Of a stretch of DNA of 64,000 nucleotides, positions 42,530 through 54,302 are shown piece by piece. This stretch comes from Anaerolineae bacterium (GTDB lineage: Bacteria; Chloroflexota; Anaerolineae; Aggregatilineales; JAFGMM01), in contig JAOSJO010000027.1 of NCBI GenBank assembly GCA_027494055.1, positions 62,001 to 126,000 on the forward strand, given 5' to 3'. A program made the position numbers and the translations under genes. Within the stretch, counting starts at the first letter, position 1. Every line of letters starts with the position of its first letter. The notes under the pieces are model-generated. The model saw only the letters and a list, made by a program, of their open reading frames with translations, was not told the origin of the DNA and searched no databases.

Positions 42530-45496
42530 CTACCAAAGTTCATCAGTCGCGGGATTAGAGAATTTACCCTCCCACGTGACCTCGAAGGGCACGGCCTCAC
42601 CCGCGCGGAAGGCGAGCGGCAGCGCGACCTCGCCGCTTGCCGGTTCGGGAACCGCCACCGGCTGCGCGCCAGCGGCAGCCGTGACGCCGGTCGCGCCCTC
42701 CGGTATCCTGACGTAGAGCACGCGCTGCCCATCGGCGGCGGCGCGGTAGACGCCCGCGATGCGGCGCGGCTCAACCTCCAGGCGCAGCAGGGGGAGGTCG
42801 AGGACGAAGCGCTCCCTGGGGACGCGCGGCGCGATGGTCAGGCCGTCGCCGTCGGGCGACGGCTCGACGCCGCACACACGCAGCAGCCCCAGCAGCGCCA
42901 TCGCGTCCTGGTTCGCGTTCATCACGGGGAAATCGGTCATCGGCGTGACCGGACTGGCCCACGTGCCGCCGGGGTTGGGCGCGTCGATGCCGTTGACGCC
43001 GTCCGGCCCCGACCAGATGCCCAGCCACACGTTAGGGAAGGCGTGGGCGTGCGCGGCGAAGGTGTGCCGCTCAAGCGAGCGCCACGCGAGGTCGGGGTAG
43101 CTGCGCGCGTAGGCCCACGTCAGCAGTTGCGAGACGGCCGGCCAGACGGCGCTCCGCCGGGGCAGCAGCATCGCCCCGATGGGCGAGGGGTCATCGAGCT
43201 GGCTGGCGATGGCATCGACCAGCGCCTCGGTGTGCCCAAGCTCGGCGGCCAGGCCGGAGATGATCGCCCACGGCTGGGATTCGAGGAAAATCTGGTCCTG
43301 CCCCAACACCACAGGACGGTTGGCGTCGTCGCGCAGGATGGCGCGGGTGTACCAATCGCCCGTCCACTGCGCCGCGACGGCGTCACGCAGCCCTGGAATG
43401 AAGGCGCGGATGCGCGCCGCCAGCTCAGGGTCGCGCGCCTCGACGAGCGCGGCGACCAGCGGCAGCACGTAGAGCGCCATCTGTGTGTTCGGCACCGACT
43501 CGCCGTGCGCTTTCGTGTTGTTGAACCACGACACAAACCCCAGCAGGCCGCCCATTTCGAGCGCGCTGCTCACCACCACGCCGTCGGACCAGTCGCCGTC
43601 GCTGACGCGGATCAGGCCGTGCGCGCCCACGCCGACCTCTTCGATCAGATGCCTCACCGCGAGGCGCACATGATCCAGCACCGTCGCGCCCAGCGGTTCG
43701 GGCGGCTGCGCCTCGCGCGGGTAGAAGGGCGTCTCCACATCCAGGAAGGCCATGTCGCCGGTGGCGGCCAGATACTCGGCGAGCGCGAGGAGGAAGAACA
43801 GGTCCAGGTCAGAGGGGGCGTCGTGGATCATTGCGCCGTCCTGCACGCCAAAGCCGGCGAAGGCGTAACCGATCTGGCCGGTCGCGGCGTCGGTCATGCC
43901 CATGATGACGCGCAGGGTGTCGCGCGCCAGGTCAGGGCGGAGATAGACCGACGGCAGGGCGACGAGCGCCAGGTCGCGCGGCGCGCCGTCCGCGCCGTGC
44001 AGGAACAGGTAGGCGGAACCCTGGGCGACGACGCGGGCGTCGTAGTAGGCGTTGTAGACGGTGGCCGAGAGCAGGTTGTAGGCGTGCCAGGCCATCTCAC
44101 GCTGCAACACGGGGTCGCGCCCGGTCGAGAAGTACGCAAGCTGCCCCCTCCAGGCGTCGAGCGACCGGGCGAGCGGGTCGCCGGCGCGGTACGGCGCGAG
44201 GAAGTCCAGCGATTGGTCGGGGCGGACCGCGCCGTAGGCGTAGCGGAGCGTCGCTGTCGCGCCGGGCGGGAGGTGCAGGTCGCGGCGGAGCACGAGGCAG
44301 CACGGCATCGGGTTGCCGGCGGGCGCGGCCAGTTCGCCGTCGCGCCGGGTGCGCACGGCGTCGGGCAGGGCCGGACTGCCCGCGCCGAAGAAGGCGGCTT
44401 TGTCGGTGTACCAGCCGTCGGCAGGGCCGGCCAGGTCGGCAAGGAACACGTCGGCCGGCGCCCAGTCGATGCCGCTGACGTGGGTCGGCGGCGGCGCGGT
44501 GGCGGGCGGCTCCTGGTGGAAGCGCAGCGCCTGCGCGTCGGCGTCCCACATGACACCGGGCGTGAACTGCTCGTTGATCGCGCGGCGTATCTCGTCGCCG
44601 ACGAAGGCGGCCAGGCCGGAGCGCACCCACTGGAGCTGCAACTGGTAGACGTTGACATCCCAGTATTCGTAATAGCGCAGGTCAACGGCGGTTTCGCGCA
44701 GGTTCTCGATGCGCACGTCGATCAGGAGCGCGGGGTCGTCGCCGGCCGGCGCGTAGACGCGGCGCACGGCCCGGAGGCCGCGATAGGTCGTCTCGGTCTC
44801 GTAGTAGCTGATCCCGAACACGCGGCGCGTCTCCGCCGCCGCCGGCCGGTAGCGGTAGGCGGTCGCCCAGGCCTCTTCGCCGTCGTCCAGGTAGGCGTAG
44901 CCGCCGGCGTAGGCGTGGCGTGGTTCCGCGTAGAGGCGCGCCTTGTCCGGCGCGTGGGGCGCGGGTTCGGCGAGCATGTCGCCGCGCGGCATCCCCATGC
45001 GGTAGAAGTCGCGCATCAGGCGGCGGACGACCATGCGCCGGTACAGGCCCACCAGGAAGGCCAGCAGCCGCCTGAAGACGCGCATCAGCCACATGCCGGC
45101 CTGGGTCCTGTCGCTGTCGTTGGCTTCGAACCGGTTGAGGAACACGCCGCCCCGGTCGGCCATGTAGAGCTGCACGGTGCCATCGTTGGAGGCCATCGCT
45201 GTCACGCGGTCGTTGCCGACCTGGTGCCAGTGGTCGCGGCGGTCCACGCCCTCGGTGTTCGGGTAGGTGGCGCGGACATCGCTGTACTGGTCGAGCTGGT
45301 ACTCGTAGGCGGGCAGCCCGGCGGCGTCGAGCGTCCAGACGCCGAACGCCCCGCTCCCGGCGTCGGTGTGCTGGAAAACGCGCGGGTCGCCAGGAAGCGC
45401 GTCTGCTTCGGGCAGCGTGAAGTCGGGCGCGGGCACGCGGCCCAACAGCCAGCGGCGCACGGCGCGCAGCAGGTCCGAATGCCAGGGCGTTTGCAT
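42530..45496 (-). CDS. GH94-like glycoside phosphorylase
   Basis: An intact 988-residue protein. The N-terminal half is beta-sandwich-like (GVWTLDAAGLPAYEYQLDQYS; TTYRGLRAVRRVYAPAGD). The second half is an alpha-barrel with HAYNLLSATVYNAYYDARVV, and with SDGDWSDGV, which corresponds to the GDWNDG-type acid-Asp motif of cellobiose/chitobiose phosphorylases (GH94). These enzymes split beta-glycosides with phosphate and yield a sugar 1-phosphate. Exact substrate unknown. The ATG at 45496 was chosen because the conserved part begins there and a promoter lies just upstream. The region 42284-42529 before its end holds the family A repeat. Confidence 0.82.
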   Translation of the reverse strand: MQTPWHSDLLRAVRRWLLGRVPAPDFTLPEADALPGDPRVFQHTDAGSGAFGVWTLDAAGLPAYEYQLDQYSDVRATYPNTEGVDRRDHWHQVGNDRVTAMASNDGTVQLYMADRGGVFLNRFEANDSDRTQAGMWLMRVFRRLLAFLVGLYRRMVVRRLMRDFYRMGMPRGDMLAEPAPHAPDKARLYAEPRHAYAGGYAYLDDGEEAWATAYRYRPAAAETRRVFGISYYETETTYRGLRAVRRVYAPAGDDPALLIDVRIENLRETAVDLRYYEYWDVNVYQLQLQWVRSGLAAFVGDEIRRAINEQFTPGVMWDADAQALRFHQEPPATAPPPTHVSGIDWAPADVFLADLAGPADGWYTDKAAFFGAGSPALPDAVRTRRDGELAAPAGNPMPCCLVLRRDLHLPPGATATLRYAYGAVRPDQSLDFLAPYRAGDPLARSLDAWRGQLAYFSTGRDPVLQREMAWHAYNLLSATVYNAYYDARVVAQGSAYLFLHGADGAPRDLALVALPSVYLRPDLARDTLRVIMGMTDAATGQIGYAFAGFGVQDGAMIHDAPSDLDLFFLLALAEYLAATGDMAFLDVETPFYPREAQPPEPLGATVLDHVRLAVRHLIEEVGVGAHGLIRVSDGDWSDGVVVSSALEMGGLLGFVSWFNNTKAHGESVPNTQMALYVLPLVAALVEARDPELAARIRAFIPGLRDAVAAQWTGDWYTRAILRDDANRPVVLGQDQIFLESQPWAIISGLAAELGHTEALVDAIASQLDDPSPIGAMLLPRRSAVWPAVSQLLTWAYARSYPDLAWRSLERHTFAAHAHAFPNVWLGIWSGPDGVNGIDAPNPGGTWASPVTPMTDFPVMNANQDAMALLGLLRVCGVEPSPDGDGLTIAPRVPRERFVLDLPLLRLEVEPRRIAGVYRAAADGQRVLYVRIPEGATGVTAAAGAQPVAVPEPASGEVALPLAFRAGEAVPFEVTWEGKFSNPATDELW

Positions 45497-45533
45497 CGCT
45501 GTTGCCCCCCTGTGGATCACGGTCTGCCTGCTT

Positions 45534-45562
45534 ATTGTATAGGTTGCCGGGCGATAATCCAA
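45534..45562 (-). promoter_or_regulatory. promoter of the GH94-like gene
   Basis: On the minus strand TTGGAT (45562-45557), a 17-base spacer and TACAAT (45539-45534), about 38 bases before the ATG at 45496. Confidence 0.65.
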
Positions 45563-45602
45563 CCGGCCCGGCGATATGATGATAAAACGGGCCGTGATTA
45601 TC

Positions 45603-45630
45603 TTGTATCTGCGCCGGAACGGCGTATACT
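45603..45630 (+). promoter_or_regulatory. promoter of the GMC oxidoreductase gene
   Basis: TTGTAT (45603-45608), 16 bases, TATACT (45625-45630), about 100 bases before the ATG at 45731. It is divergent from the GH94 promoter at 45534-45562. Confidence 0.6.
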
Positions 45631-45730
45631 CCAACGCAGAGCCTACACGCGACGTTTCCCGCAACCGCTCCACGGCAACGACAGGCAATCGCTGCACTGC
45701 ATCGCAGCACGAGGCATTCAGGGGTGTGCT

Positions 45731-48649
45731 ATGGTTGACTATACAGGCGAAGAGTCCCGGCTGGCGCGCCTGCTGCGGCGCGTGGCGCTGGCGGCGGCGT
45801 TGCTCGCCATCGTCGCGCTGGTCGGCGCTTACTTCGGGCCGACGACGGCGTTTTTCACGCAGCCGCCTTTCGTGTCGAACAGCGTGGCCGCGTTGGGGCT
45901 ATTGGCGCTGCTGGCGTGGTTCGCCGCTGCGGACGTGCGCCGCTTCCGCGCGCTCGCGGTGATCCTGGCCGGCAGCCTGGGGCTGGGCGCGGCGGTGTTT
46001 ATCCTGCTGCTCTTCAGCCCGAACGGACCGGCGCAGCAAGCGCCGCTGCTGATCGGCGCGGTCGCGTGCGCTGCGGTGGCGCTGGCGGTCGCGTGGGCGC
46101 TGATGCAGGCGCGGCCCGCCGCCCCCGCGTGGCAGCCGTGGATGACGGACAAGCCGCTCACGCGCGCGGAGCAGGTCGGTCGGGCGGTGAGCGTTGTGGT
46201 CGGGCTGGCGTCGGTGGTGGGCGTGGCGGCGCACATCGTGTTTTCGTTCACCGGCCCGGCGGAGGTCGTCGCGTTCTTCACACAGCCGCTGATGGTCGGC
46301 GGCTCCGCCGTAAAGATCGGGGCGCTGGCCGCCTGCCTGCTCCTGGCGGCGTGGGACATCCGGCGACGCCAGGAGATGCTGACCGTCTTCATCCTGGCGA
46401 ACGCGGTCTCGCTTGTGGCCGTCCTCGTGACCCACCTGGGCATCAACCGCTTCGGCGCGACCGCGGTCGTGCTTGGCGGCGCGGCGACCACGACCAGGGA
46501 CATCATGCTCGGCGCGCTGCTCCTCGACGGCGGCGTGATCGCCCTGTTCGCCCTCCTGCTCGCCGCAATGAACCGCGCGCTGCTCGACCACGTTGCATAC
46601 TTCACGCCGCTGCAATTCCGCGCGCTGGAGGCTGTCTCCGAGACGCTGATCGAGGGCGGGGCCTCCGAGACGGCGCCGCCGTACCAGATCGCGCTGCGCG
46701 CCGACGGCTACCTGGGATCGTTCGCCTCCCGGCGCATCTGGGTGTCGCGGCTGGCCGTCATGGGCGTGGACTTCCTGCCGCTGCTCTGGCTCCAGCCGCC
46801 GCTGCGCTTCCAGAACCCGGCGCTGCGGCGTGACTTCATCGACCTGCACTTCAAGCACGAGGTGGTGAACGCGCGCGGACTGTACGCGCTGCTGGAGCGC
46901 CACGCCCCTGACCTGATCGACATCATCGAGGCGGGGATGCGCTTCAACATGCAGATGACGTACCTCGGCTACTACGGCGACCCGCGCGTGCAGGCCGCGA
47001 TTGGCTACACGCCGTTCTCGGAGCGCCCGGAGGGCCGGAAAGCGAAGCCCATCCGCCGGCACCCGCCGCTCAACGTCACGACGCCGGAGGACCTGCGCCG
47101 CGCCGGAACGGACACGATTTCCAGCGCGGATGTCGTCGTCATCGGGTCGGGCGCGGCGGGCGCGGTCCTGGCGCACCAGCTCGCCGCGCAGGGGCGCGAC
47201 GTGCTCGTGTTGGAGAAGGGGCTGTACGTCCCGCCCGACGACTTCTCTGAGGACGAGGTTGACATGATCAGCCGCCTGTACCGGGAGGGCGCGTTCCAGA
47301 TTTCGCAATCGCTGCGCTTCACGATCCTGCAGGGGAGCTGCGTGGGCGGCACGACGGTGGTCAACAACGCGGTCTGCTTCGACACGCCAGAGCGCGTGCT
47401 GCGCCGCTGGAACGACCCGGCGGGCGCGAACGCCGGCATCGACGAGACGGCATACTGCGCGTCGCAGCAGGCGGTGCGGGATTTGCTGTCGGTGAAATCG
47501 ATCAAGGACTCGACGAAGACGCGCTCATGGGAGGACGTGCTCAACCCCGGCGACCGGTTCATCAGCAAGGGCGTCGCGGCGTACCTGAAAGACCAGCCGC
47601 ACGAGTATGACGTGATCGAGGCGAACATCGTGGACTGCCTCGGCTGCGGCTACTGCAACATCGGGTGCCGGTACGGGCGCAAGCTCTCGATGCTCGACAC
47701 GCTGCTGCCCGAAGCGCAGCAGGCGCACGGCGCGCGCTTCCGCATCCTCTCGGAGGCCGAGACGGTCCGGCTCAACGGGGAGGGCGGCGTCATCCGCGAG
47801 ATCGTGGTCAGGCTGGGGGGCCGGCGCGAGCTGCGCATCCGCAACCCCAAGACCGTGATCGTCAGCGCGGGCACGGTGGCGTCAAGCTGGCTGCTGATGC
47901 AGAGCGGCATCGGCAAGGGCGCGCTGCCGGTGGGCCGGGGCATCTCTTTCAACATGGGCAGCCCGCTGCACGGGTATTTCGGGGAGAAGATCGACAGCTA
48001 CGCCGGCCTGCAGATCGCGCATTACCTGGCGCTGAAGGACCACCCGGAGTTCGTCTACGAGACGTGGTACAACCCGCCGATTGCGCAGGCGCTGACCATG
48101 CCCGGCTGGCTGGATACGCACTTCCGCAACATGCAGCACTACGACGAAATGGCGGCGGTGGGTGTGCTCGTGGGGACGGAGCCGGTGGCGTACCTCAAGC
48201 CCTCGACGCTGTTTCGCGGGATGCCGGACGTGGTGTACAAGCCGACGGCGCGCGACCTCGAAACGCTGGTGGAGGCGCTCGTTATCCTGGGGCGGATCCT
48301 GTTCGCCGCCGGCGCGGTGGAGGTCTACGCCTCGACGCGGAAGTACCACAGCTACATGTCCGGGCGGGCGCTGTACACGTCGGAGGGCGAGCTGGACCAC
48401 CTGGGCGATCTCGTCAAGGACGACCGCGACATCCTGCTCGGCACCGGCCACCCGCAGGGCGGCAACGCGATCAGCAAGGTGCGCGGCGTGGATGGCGCGC
48501 GCGGCGGGGTGGTCGGGCCGGATTTCAGGGTGCACGGCTTCTCGAACCTGTACGTGTGCGACGCGAGCGTGTTCCCCAGCGCGACGACGGTGAACCCGCA
48601 GCTTTCGGTGATGACGATGGCGCACTATGCGGCGGGCCTGATCCATTAG
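45731..48649 (+). CDS. membrane-fused GMC oxidoreductase (long-chain alcohol oxidase-like)
   Basis: An intact 972-residue protein. Residues 15-280 contain about eight transmembrane helices (VALAAALLAIVALVGAYFG to MLGALLLDGGVIALFALLL). A region like gluconate dehydrogenase subunit 3 follows (YFTPLQFRALEAVSETLI, about 295-430). A GMC flavoprotein begins near 470: FAD-binding GSGAAGAVLAHQLA, GGTTVVNNAVC, the cysteine cluster CLGCGYCNIGCRYG, and the C-terminal GHPQGGNA and VNPQLSVMTMAHYA blocks. The cysteine cluster is also found in long-chain fatty alcohol oxidases. The protein would be an FAD alcohol dehydrogenase or oxidase tied to the membrane. The start at 45731 follows a good promoter. Fusion of all three parts in one chain is unusual. 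Confidence 0.85.
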   Translation: MVDYTGEESRLARLLRRVALAAALLAIVALVGAYFGPTTAFFTQPPFVSNSVAALGLLALLAWFAAADVRRFRALAVILAGSLGLGAAVFILLLFSPNGPAQQAPLLIGAVACAAVALAVAWALMQARPAAPAWQPWMTDKPLTRAEQVGRAVSVVVGLASVVGVAAHIVFSFTGPAEVVAFFTQPLMVGGSAVKIGALAACLLLAAWDIRRRQEMLTVFILANAVSLVAVLVTHLGINRFGATAVVLGGAATTTRDIMLGALLLDGGVIALFALLLAAMNRALLDHVAYFTPLQFRALEAVSETLIEGGASETAPPYQIALRADGYLGSFASRRIWVSRLAVMGVDFLPLLWLQPPLRFQNPALRRDFIDLHFKHEVVNARGLYALLERHAPDLIDIIEAGMRFNMQMTYLGYYGDPRVQAAIGYTPFSERPEGRKAKPIRRHPPLNVTTPEDLRRAGTDTISSADVVVIGSGAAGAVLAHQLAAQGRDVLVLEKGLYVPPDDFSEDEVDMISRLYREGAFQISQSLRFTILQGSCVGGTTVVNNAVCFDTPERVLRRWNDPAGANAGIDETAYCASQQAVRDLLSVKSIKDSTKTRSWEDVLNPGDRFISKGVAAYLKDQPHEYDVIEANIVDCLGCGYCNIGCRYGRKLSMLDTLLPEAQQAHGARFRILSEAETVRLNGEGGVIREIVVRLGGRRELRIRNPKTVIVSAGTVASSWLLMQSGIGKGALPVGRGISFNMGSPLHGYFGEKIDSYAGLQIAHYLALKDHPEFVYETWYNPPIAQALTMPGWLDTHFRNMQHYDEMAAVGVLVGTEPVAYLKPSTLFRGMPDVVYKPTARDLETLVEALVILGRILFAAGAVEVYASTRKYHSYMSGRALYTSEGELDHLGDLVKDDRDILLGTGHPQGGNAISKVRGVDGARGGVVGPDFRVHGFSNLYVCDASVFPSATTVNPQLSVMTMAHYAAGLIH

Positions 48650-48654
48650 GGGCA

Positions 48655-48681
48655 GGGGGCGAACCGCCGGTTCGCCCCTAC
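48655..48681. repeat. REP-like palindrome, left flank of the RAYT gene
   Basis: GGGGCGAACCG/CGGTTCGCCCC inverted repeat, extended by CTAC on the right. It directly abuts the 3' end of the RAYT gene and may provide its TAG stop. The same palindrome is at 42428-42456, and a variant at 49283-49310. Confidence 0.75.
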
Positions 48682-49236
48682 GCGCGATTGGCCTGTTCCA
48701 CCGTTTAGGGTGCTCAGGGTCTTCTTCCCAGCGGGCAGGGTTGTCCGCGATGTACTGCCGGATGGCGTTGAGCATTTGTCATCGCGGATGATGCGGTCGT
48801 AGTAGCCGCGTTGCCAGACCGGCGCGACCATCCCGCCGCGCATCGCCCTGATACGTTTCGACGTAACCGACTTGAATTGCTGCACAATCGCGCCCACCGA
48901 ACCCGACGCCGTGCCGGAGGGAACGGGGTGGCTGTTCGCCTGTGGTATTTCGATCGCGTCGTGCGGCGGGGCGTCGCTGAGACGATAATGGCGTGGAAGT
49001 GATTCGGCATGACGACGAACGCATCCAGGGCCACTGCGGGCGCACGGTTTCGGTGCGCAACCATTCGGCCTCCACGCAAGCGCCGAGCTGGTTCAGGCGC
49101 GACACCATCGACAACTTCGAAGAGGCACCCCGGTTGTGAGTGCAGAGGGTGAAAATAGCGCCGCCCTGGGTGTAGTCGTACCCCGCAGGCGGATTGAGCG
49201 CCGGTTATGTTTGTCTGGGTCGTACTCTTGTTTCAC
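48678..49236 (-). mobile_element. REP-associated tyrosine transposase (RAYT), frame-broken
   Basis: Piecing the frames together gives about 186 residues with the whole RAYT plan. It starts KQEYDPDKHNRRSIRL (GTG at 49236), then YDYTQGGAIFTLCTHNRG, the HUH-type box MPNHFHAIIV, GAIVQQFKSVTSKRI, PVWQRGYYDRIIRDDK, and ends LNAIRQYIADNPARWEEDP. At least five frame changes occur in 560 bases, a much higher density than elsewhere, so some true decay is likely. RAYTs are Y1 transposases that mobilise REP palindromes. Here the gene is bracketed by REP-like palindromes at 48655-48681 and 49283-49310, the typical arrangement. Confidence 0.82.
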
Positions 49237-49282
49237 GCGTTTTCTTACGGGGCGTGCCCTGTCAAGAAGCAGTGGATTACGA

Positions 49283-49310
49283 GTAGGGGCGAACCGGTGG
49301 TTCGCCCCTT
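49283..49310. repeat. REP-like palindrome, right flank of the RAYT gene
   Basis: GTAGGGGCGAACC, GGT and GGTTCGCCCC form an inverted repeat close to that at 48655-48681. It lies 47 bases upstream of the RAYT start codon and 20 bases from the end of clpC. Confidence 0.7.
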
Positions 49311-49329
49311 TGGGTTCGCGTCGCGTCGC

Positions 49330-51846
<2,517 letters not shown>

Positions 51847-51926
51847 GACGCCAACCTCCACATTTCCGGTCTACGTAGTCGAAAAGTCTCCCAACGGCTA
51901 TTTGCTGAACCGACACGTCCATTCTG

Positions 51927-51955
51927 ATAAAATCCTGGTACTTCTCCATGGTCAG
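51927..51955 (-). promoter_or_regulatory. weak candidate clpC promoter
   Basis: On the minus strand CTGACC (51955-51950), 17 bases, TTTTAT (51932-51927), four of six matches in each box. No CtsR-type or HrcA/CIRCE-type repeat was recognised next to it. Confidence 0.3.
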
Positions 51956-52034
51956 ACTGTACCTAATCTCGCCACTCCGCGCCACCCCTTTGTAGTCCTA
52001 CGCGATTAGAAAGGCATTAGAACACCATATACAG

Positions 52035-52063
52035 CACAGAATCTCGATGGGCGAGATTCTGTG
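52035..52063. terminator. strong hairpin between rpsA and clpC
   Basis: A 12-bp perfect inverted repeat CACAGAATCTCG/CGAGATTCTGTG with the loop ATGGG. It lies 56 bases behind the rpsA stop and about 80 bases upstream of the candidate clpC promoter. No U-run follows in the minus direction, so a role as terminator of rpsA is possible but not certain. Confidence 0.45.
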
Positions 52064-52118
52064 ATCGGAAGTGGATTCGTTTTACAGGTTTGAGGGGCGC
52101 GCCGTTCGCTCGCGCGCG

Positions 52119-53986
52119 TCAGGACTCGTCGAAGTCGTCCTCATCGTCGTCGTCGAAGTCCCCGTCCTCAGTGTCCTCGTCAGAGGCTTCGTCAGTGTCC
52201 TCGTCAGAGGCCTCGTCTTCGTAGTCGTACTCGCCCTCACTCTCGTCGACAATCTCGAACTTGTCCGCCACGTCGTCCGCCGCGTCGCCTTCGGCGACAT
52301 CTTCGGCGACATAGCCGACGGAGTCGCCGATGGTCGGCGCGGCAGGTTCGTTCTGGTAGACGGCCTCCTGCTGGAGCTTCCAGTCGAGGTCGGCGTACCG
52401 GGCCGAGTCCACCTCTTTGATGCTCAGGCCCATGCGCCGCTGGTTGGGGTCCAGCTTGATGATGCGCAGGGTGACCACATCGCCGACGGCCACGACATCG
52501 CGCGGGTGCGCGACGCGGGTATCCGCGAACTCCGAGATGTGGATGAGTCCTTCGATCTCCTCAGCGCCCACGAGCCGCGCAAACGCGCCGAACTTGGTGA
52601 GCTTGGTGACGGTACCCTGCACCAACTGGCCGACCTGATACTCGCGCGCGATGCGATCCCACGGGTCCTCTTCGAGCTGCTTCAGGCTCAGGCCGATGCG
52701 CCGGCGCTCCCGGTCCACGCTGATGACCTGCACGGTCACCTTCTGGCCGACCTTCACCACCTCTTTCGGGTGGTTGACCGGCCTCCAGGTCAGTTCGCTC
52801 ATGTGCACCAGGCCGTCCGCGCCGCCCAGATCGACAAAGACGCCGAAATCGGTCAGGCTGATGACGCGGCCCGTGCGCTTCTCGCCAACCTGCAGCTCGT
52901 CGAGCAGGGCCTCTTTCTGCTTCGCGCGCCACTCGCGGGTGGCGGCGCGCTCGGAGAGGATGAGGCGGTTGCGCGGGCGGTCAACCTCGACCACCTTGAC
53001 CATGATGCTGTCGCCGATCATGTCGGCCCAACGCTCTTCGGGGTCGCGCCGCTTGACTGGCGGCGGCGTTCGACGCTGATCTGGCTCGCGGGCACGAAGC
53101 CGCGCACCTTGCCAAACCGCACGATCAGCCCGCCCTTGTTGTAGCCGGCGATCTTGCCCTCGTAGACGTCCTGGCTCTCGCGATACTCTTCCGCCTGACG
53201 CCAGTCCTGCTCTTCCTGCGCGCGCGACAGCGACAGGACCGGGTGGCCGCTGCGGCCCTCCGGGTTGAGCACGTACACGAGCACCTTGCTGCCCGGCTGC
53301 AACGTTTCAAGCGTCTGGCGGTCCATGCGCTCAAGCTCGCGGCCTGAGATCACGCCCTCGGCCTTCGCGCCCACGTCGATCAGAATTTCGGTGGGCGAGG
53401 TCTGGACGATTTCGCCCTCAACGATGTCGCCGCGATGGATGGCTGATTCTTCCTCGACGCGCTCAACCTGGTCGAGCCAGTCCTCCATCGTCAGCGGTTC
53501 GGACGCCGCGCCCGCTTCGGGTTCGGCCTCGGCGACCGCTGCTTCAGTGGCCGCTGCTTCAGCGGCCGCTTCTTCGGCGACCGCTGTTTCAGCGGCCTCG
53601 TAAACTTCAGCCGGCGCGACCTCAGCGTCCGCTCCCTGAGTGTCCGCTTCCTCGGCGACCGCTTCTTGAAGGACCGCCTCTTGAGGGGCCGCCTCTTCAG
53701 CGTCCACTTCCTGAGTGGTCACTTCTTGAGTCGCTGCTTCTTGAGTGGCCGCTTCCTGAGCGACCGCTTCCTGAGCGACCGCTTCCTGAGCGACCGCTTC
53801 CTGAGCGACCGCTTCCTGAGCGGCCTCGGCCGGCGGTTCGACAACTTCGGCTTCAGCAACCGGGGCCTCTTCTTCGGACGCCGCGACCGTCTCTTCGTCT
53901 GAAGCGCCGTTTTCGATGGCTTCACCCGGCACAGGGGTTTCCACGGCGGTCTCGGTCTCGCCGTGGATGGCTTCTTCTTGCTGCAT
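52119..53986 (-). CDS. rpsA: ribosomal protein S1-like protein with repetitive N-terminus and acidic tail
   Basis: About 622 residues with one frame change near 53058. The N-terminal 165 residues are very rich in Ala, Glu and Val and contain a five-residue repeat (QEAVA). Four S1 domains follow (GDIVEGEIVQTSPTEILIDV; YEGKIAGYNKGGLIVRFGK; GRVISLTDFGVFVDLGG; GTVTKLTKFGAFARL). The protein ends in an acidic tail of mostly Asp and Glu (DEDTEDGDFDDDDEDD). S1 domains bind mRNA at the ribosome. The ATG at 53986 has GGGAG upstream; a TTG at 54001 is less likely. A strong promoter precedes it at 54023-54051. Confidence 0.9.
53706..53825. repeat. 15-bp tandem repeat inside rpsA
   Basis: About eight tandem 15-bp units of the form CTTCCTGAGCGACCG on the plus strand; the last five are almost identical. 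They encode the (V/A)AQEA-type repeat of the S1 N-terminus on the minus strand. Unit length is a multiple of three, so copy-number change would keep the frame. Confidence 0.85.
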
Positions 53987-54022
53987 GTTGATGGCTCCCA
54001 AGCGCTAAGGACTACGCGCGGG

Positions 54023-54051
54023 ATTATACACGCTCCCACAATAATGTTCAA
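54023..54051 (-). promoter_or_regulatory. rpsA promoter
   Basis: On the minus strand TTGAAC (54051-54046), a 17-base spacer and a perfect TATAAT (54028-54023). The leader to the ATG at 53986 is about 30 bases. Confidence 0.8.
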
Positions 54052-54201
54052 CACCTTACCGCGCGCGGCGTTGCTTCTGCCGGATGGGACGCGGATTCGA
54101 CTGGCGAGAATTGCGGCAGTTGTGGAAGGTGGATGCACCGACGGCCCCACATCTGGCAGCCGGCGGCGGCGTCGCCCGTGCGAGGAAAGGCGTGCGCGCG
54201 G

Positions 54202-54230
54202 TTGATTATCAGCCTGCCATCAAGTACAAT
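54202..54230 (+). promoter_or_regulatory. promoter of the GH31-DHH operon
   Basis: TTGATT (54202-54207), 17 bases, TACAAT (54225-54230), about 70 bases before the ATG at 54303. Between this and the rpsA promoter (54052-54201) nothing else is recognised. Confidence 0.7.
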
Positions 54231-54302
54231 CACGCCGTTCCGGCGGCATTGAAACCGCCAATTGCGTGTCGCGCCGCCCCGCTGCCAGCAGTGAGTTGAT
54301 CC

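Noticed and set aside
43043..45496. A very long plus-strand frame antisense to the GH94-like gene, joined to the GMC gene
   Set aside because: The part opposite GH94 has shadow-like composition. The real GMC protein begins at the ATG at 45731 behind its own promoter.
53706..53825. CRISPR-like repeat array
   Set aside because: Units are 15 bp, contiguous without spacers, and code in frame for the S1 N-terminus.
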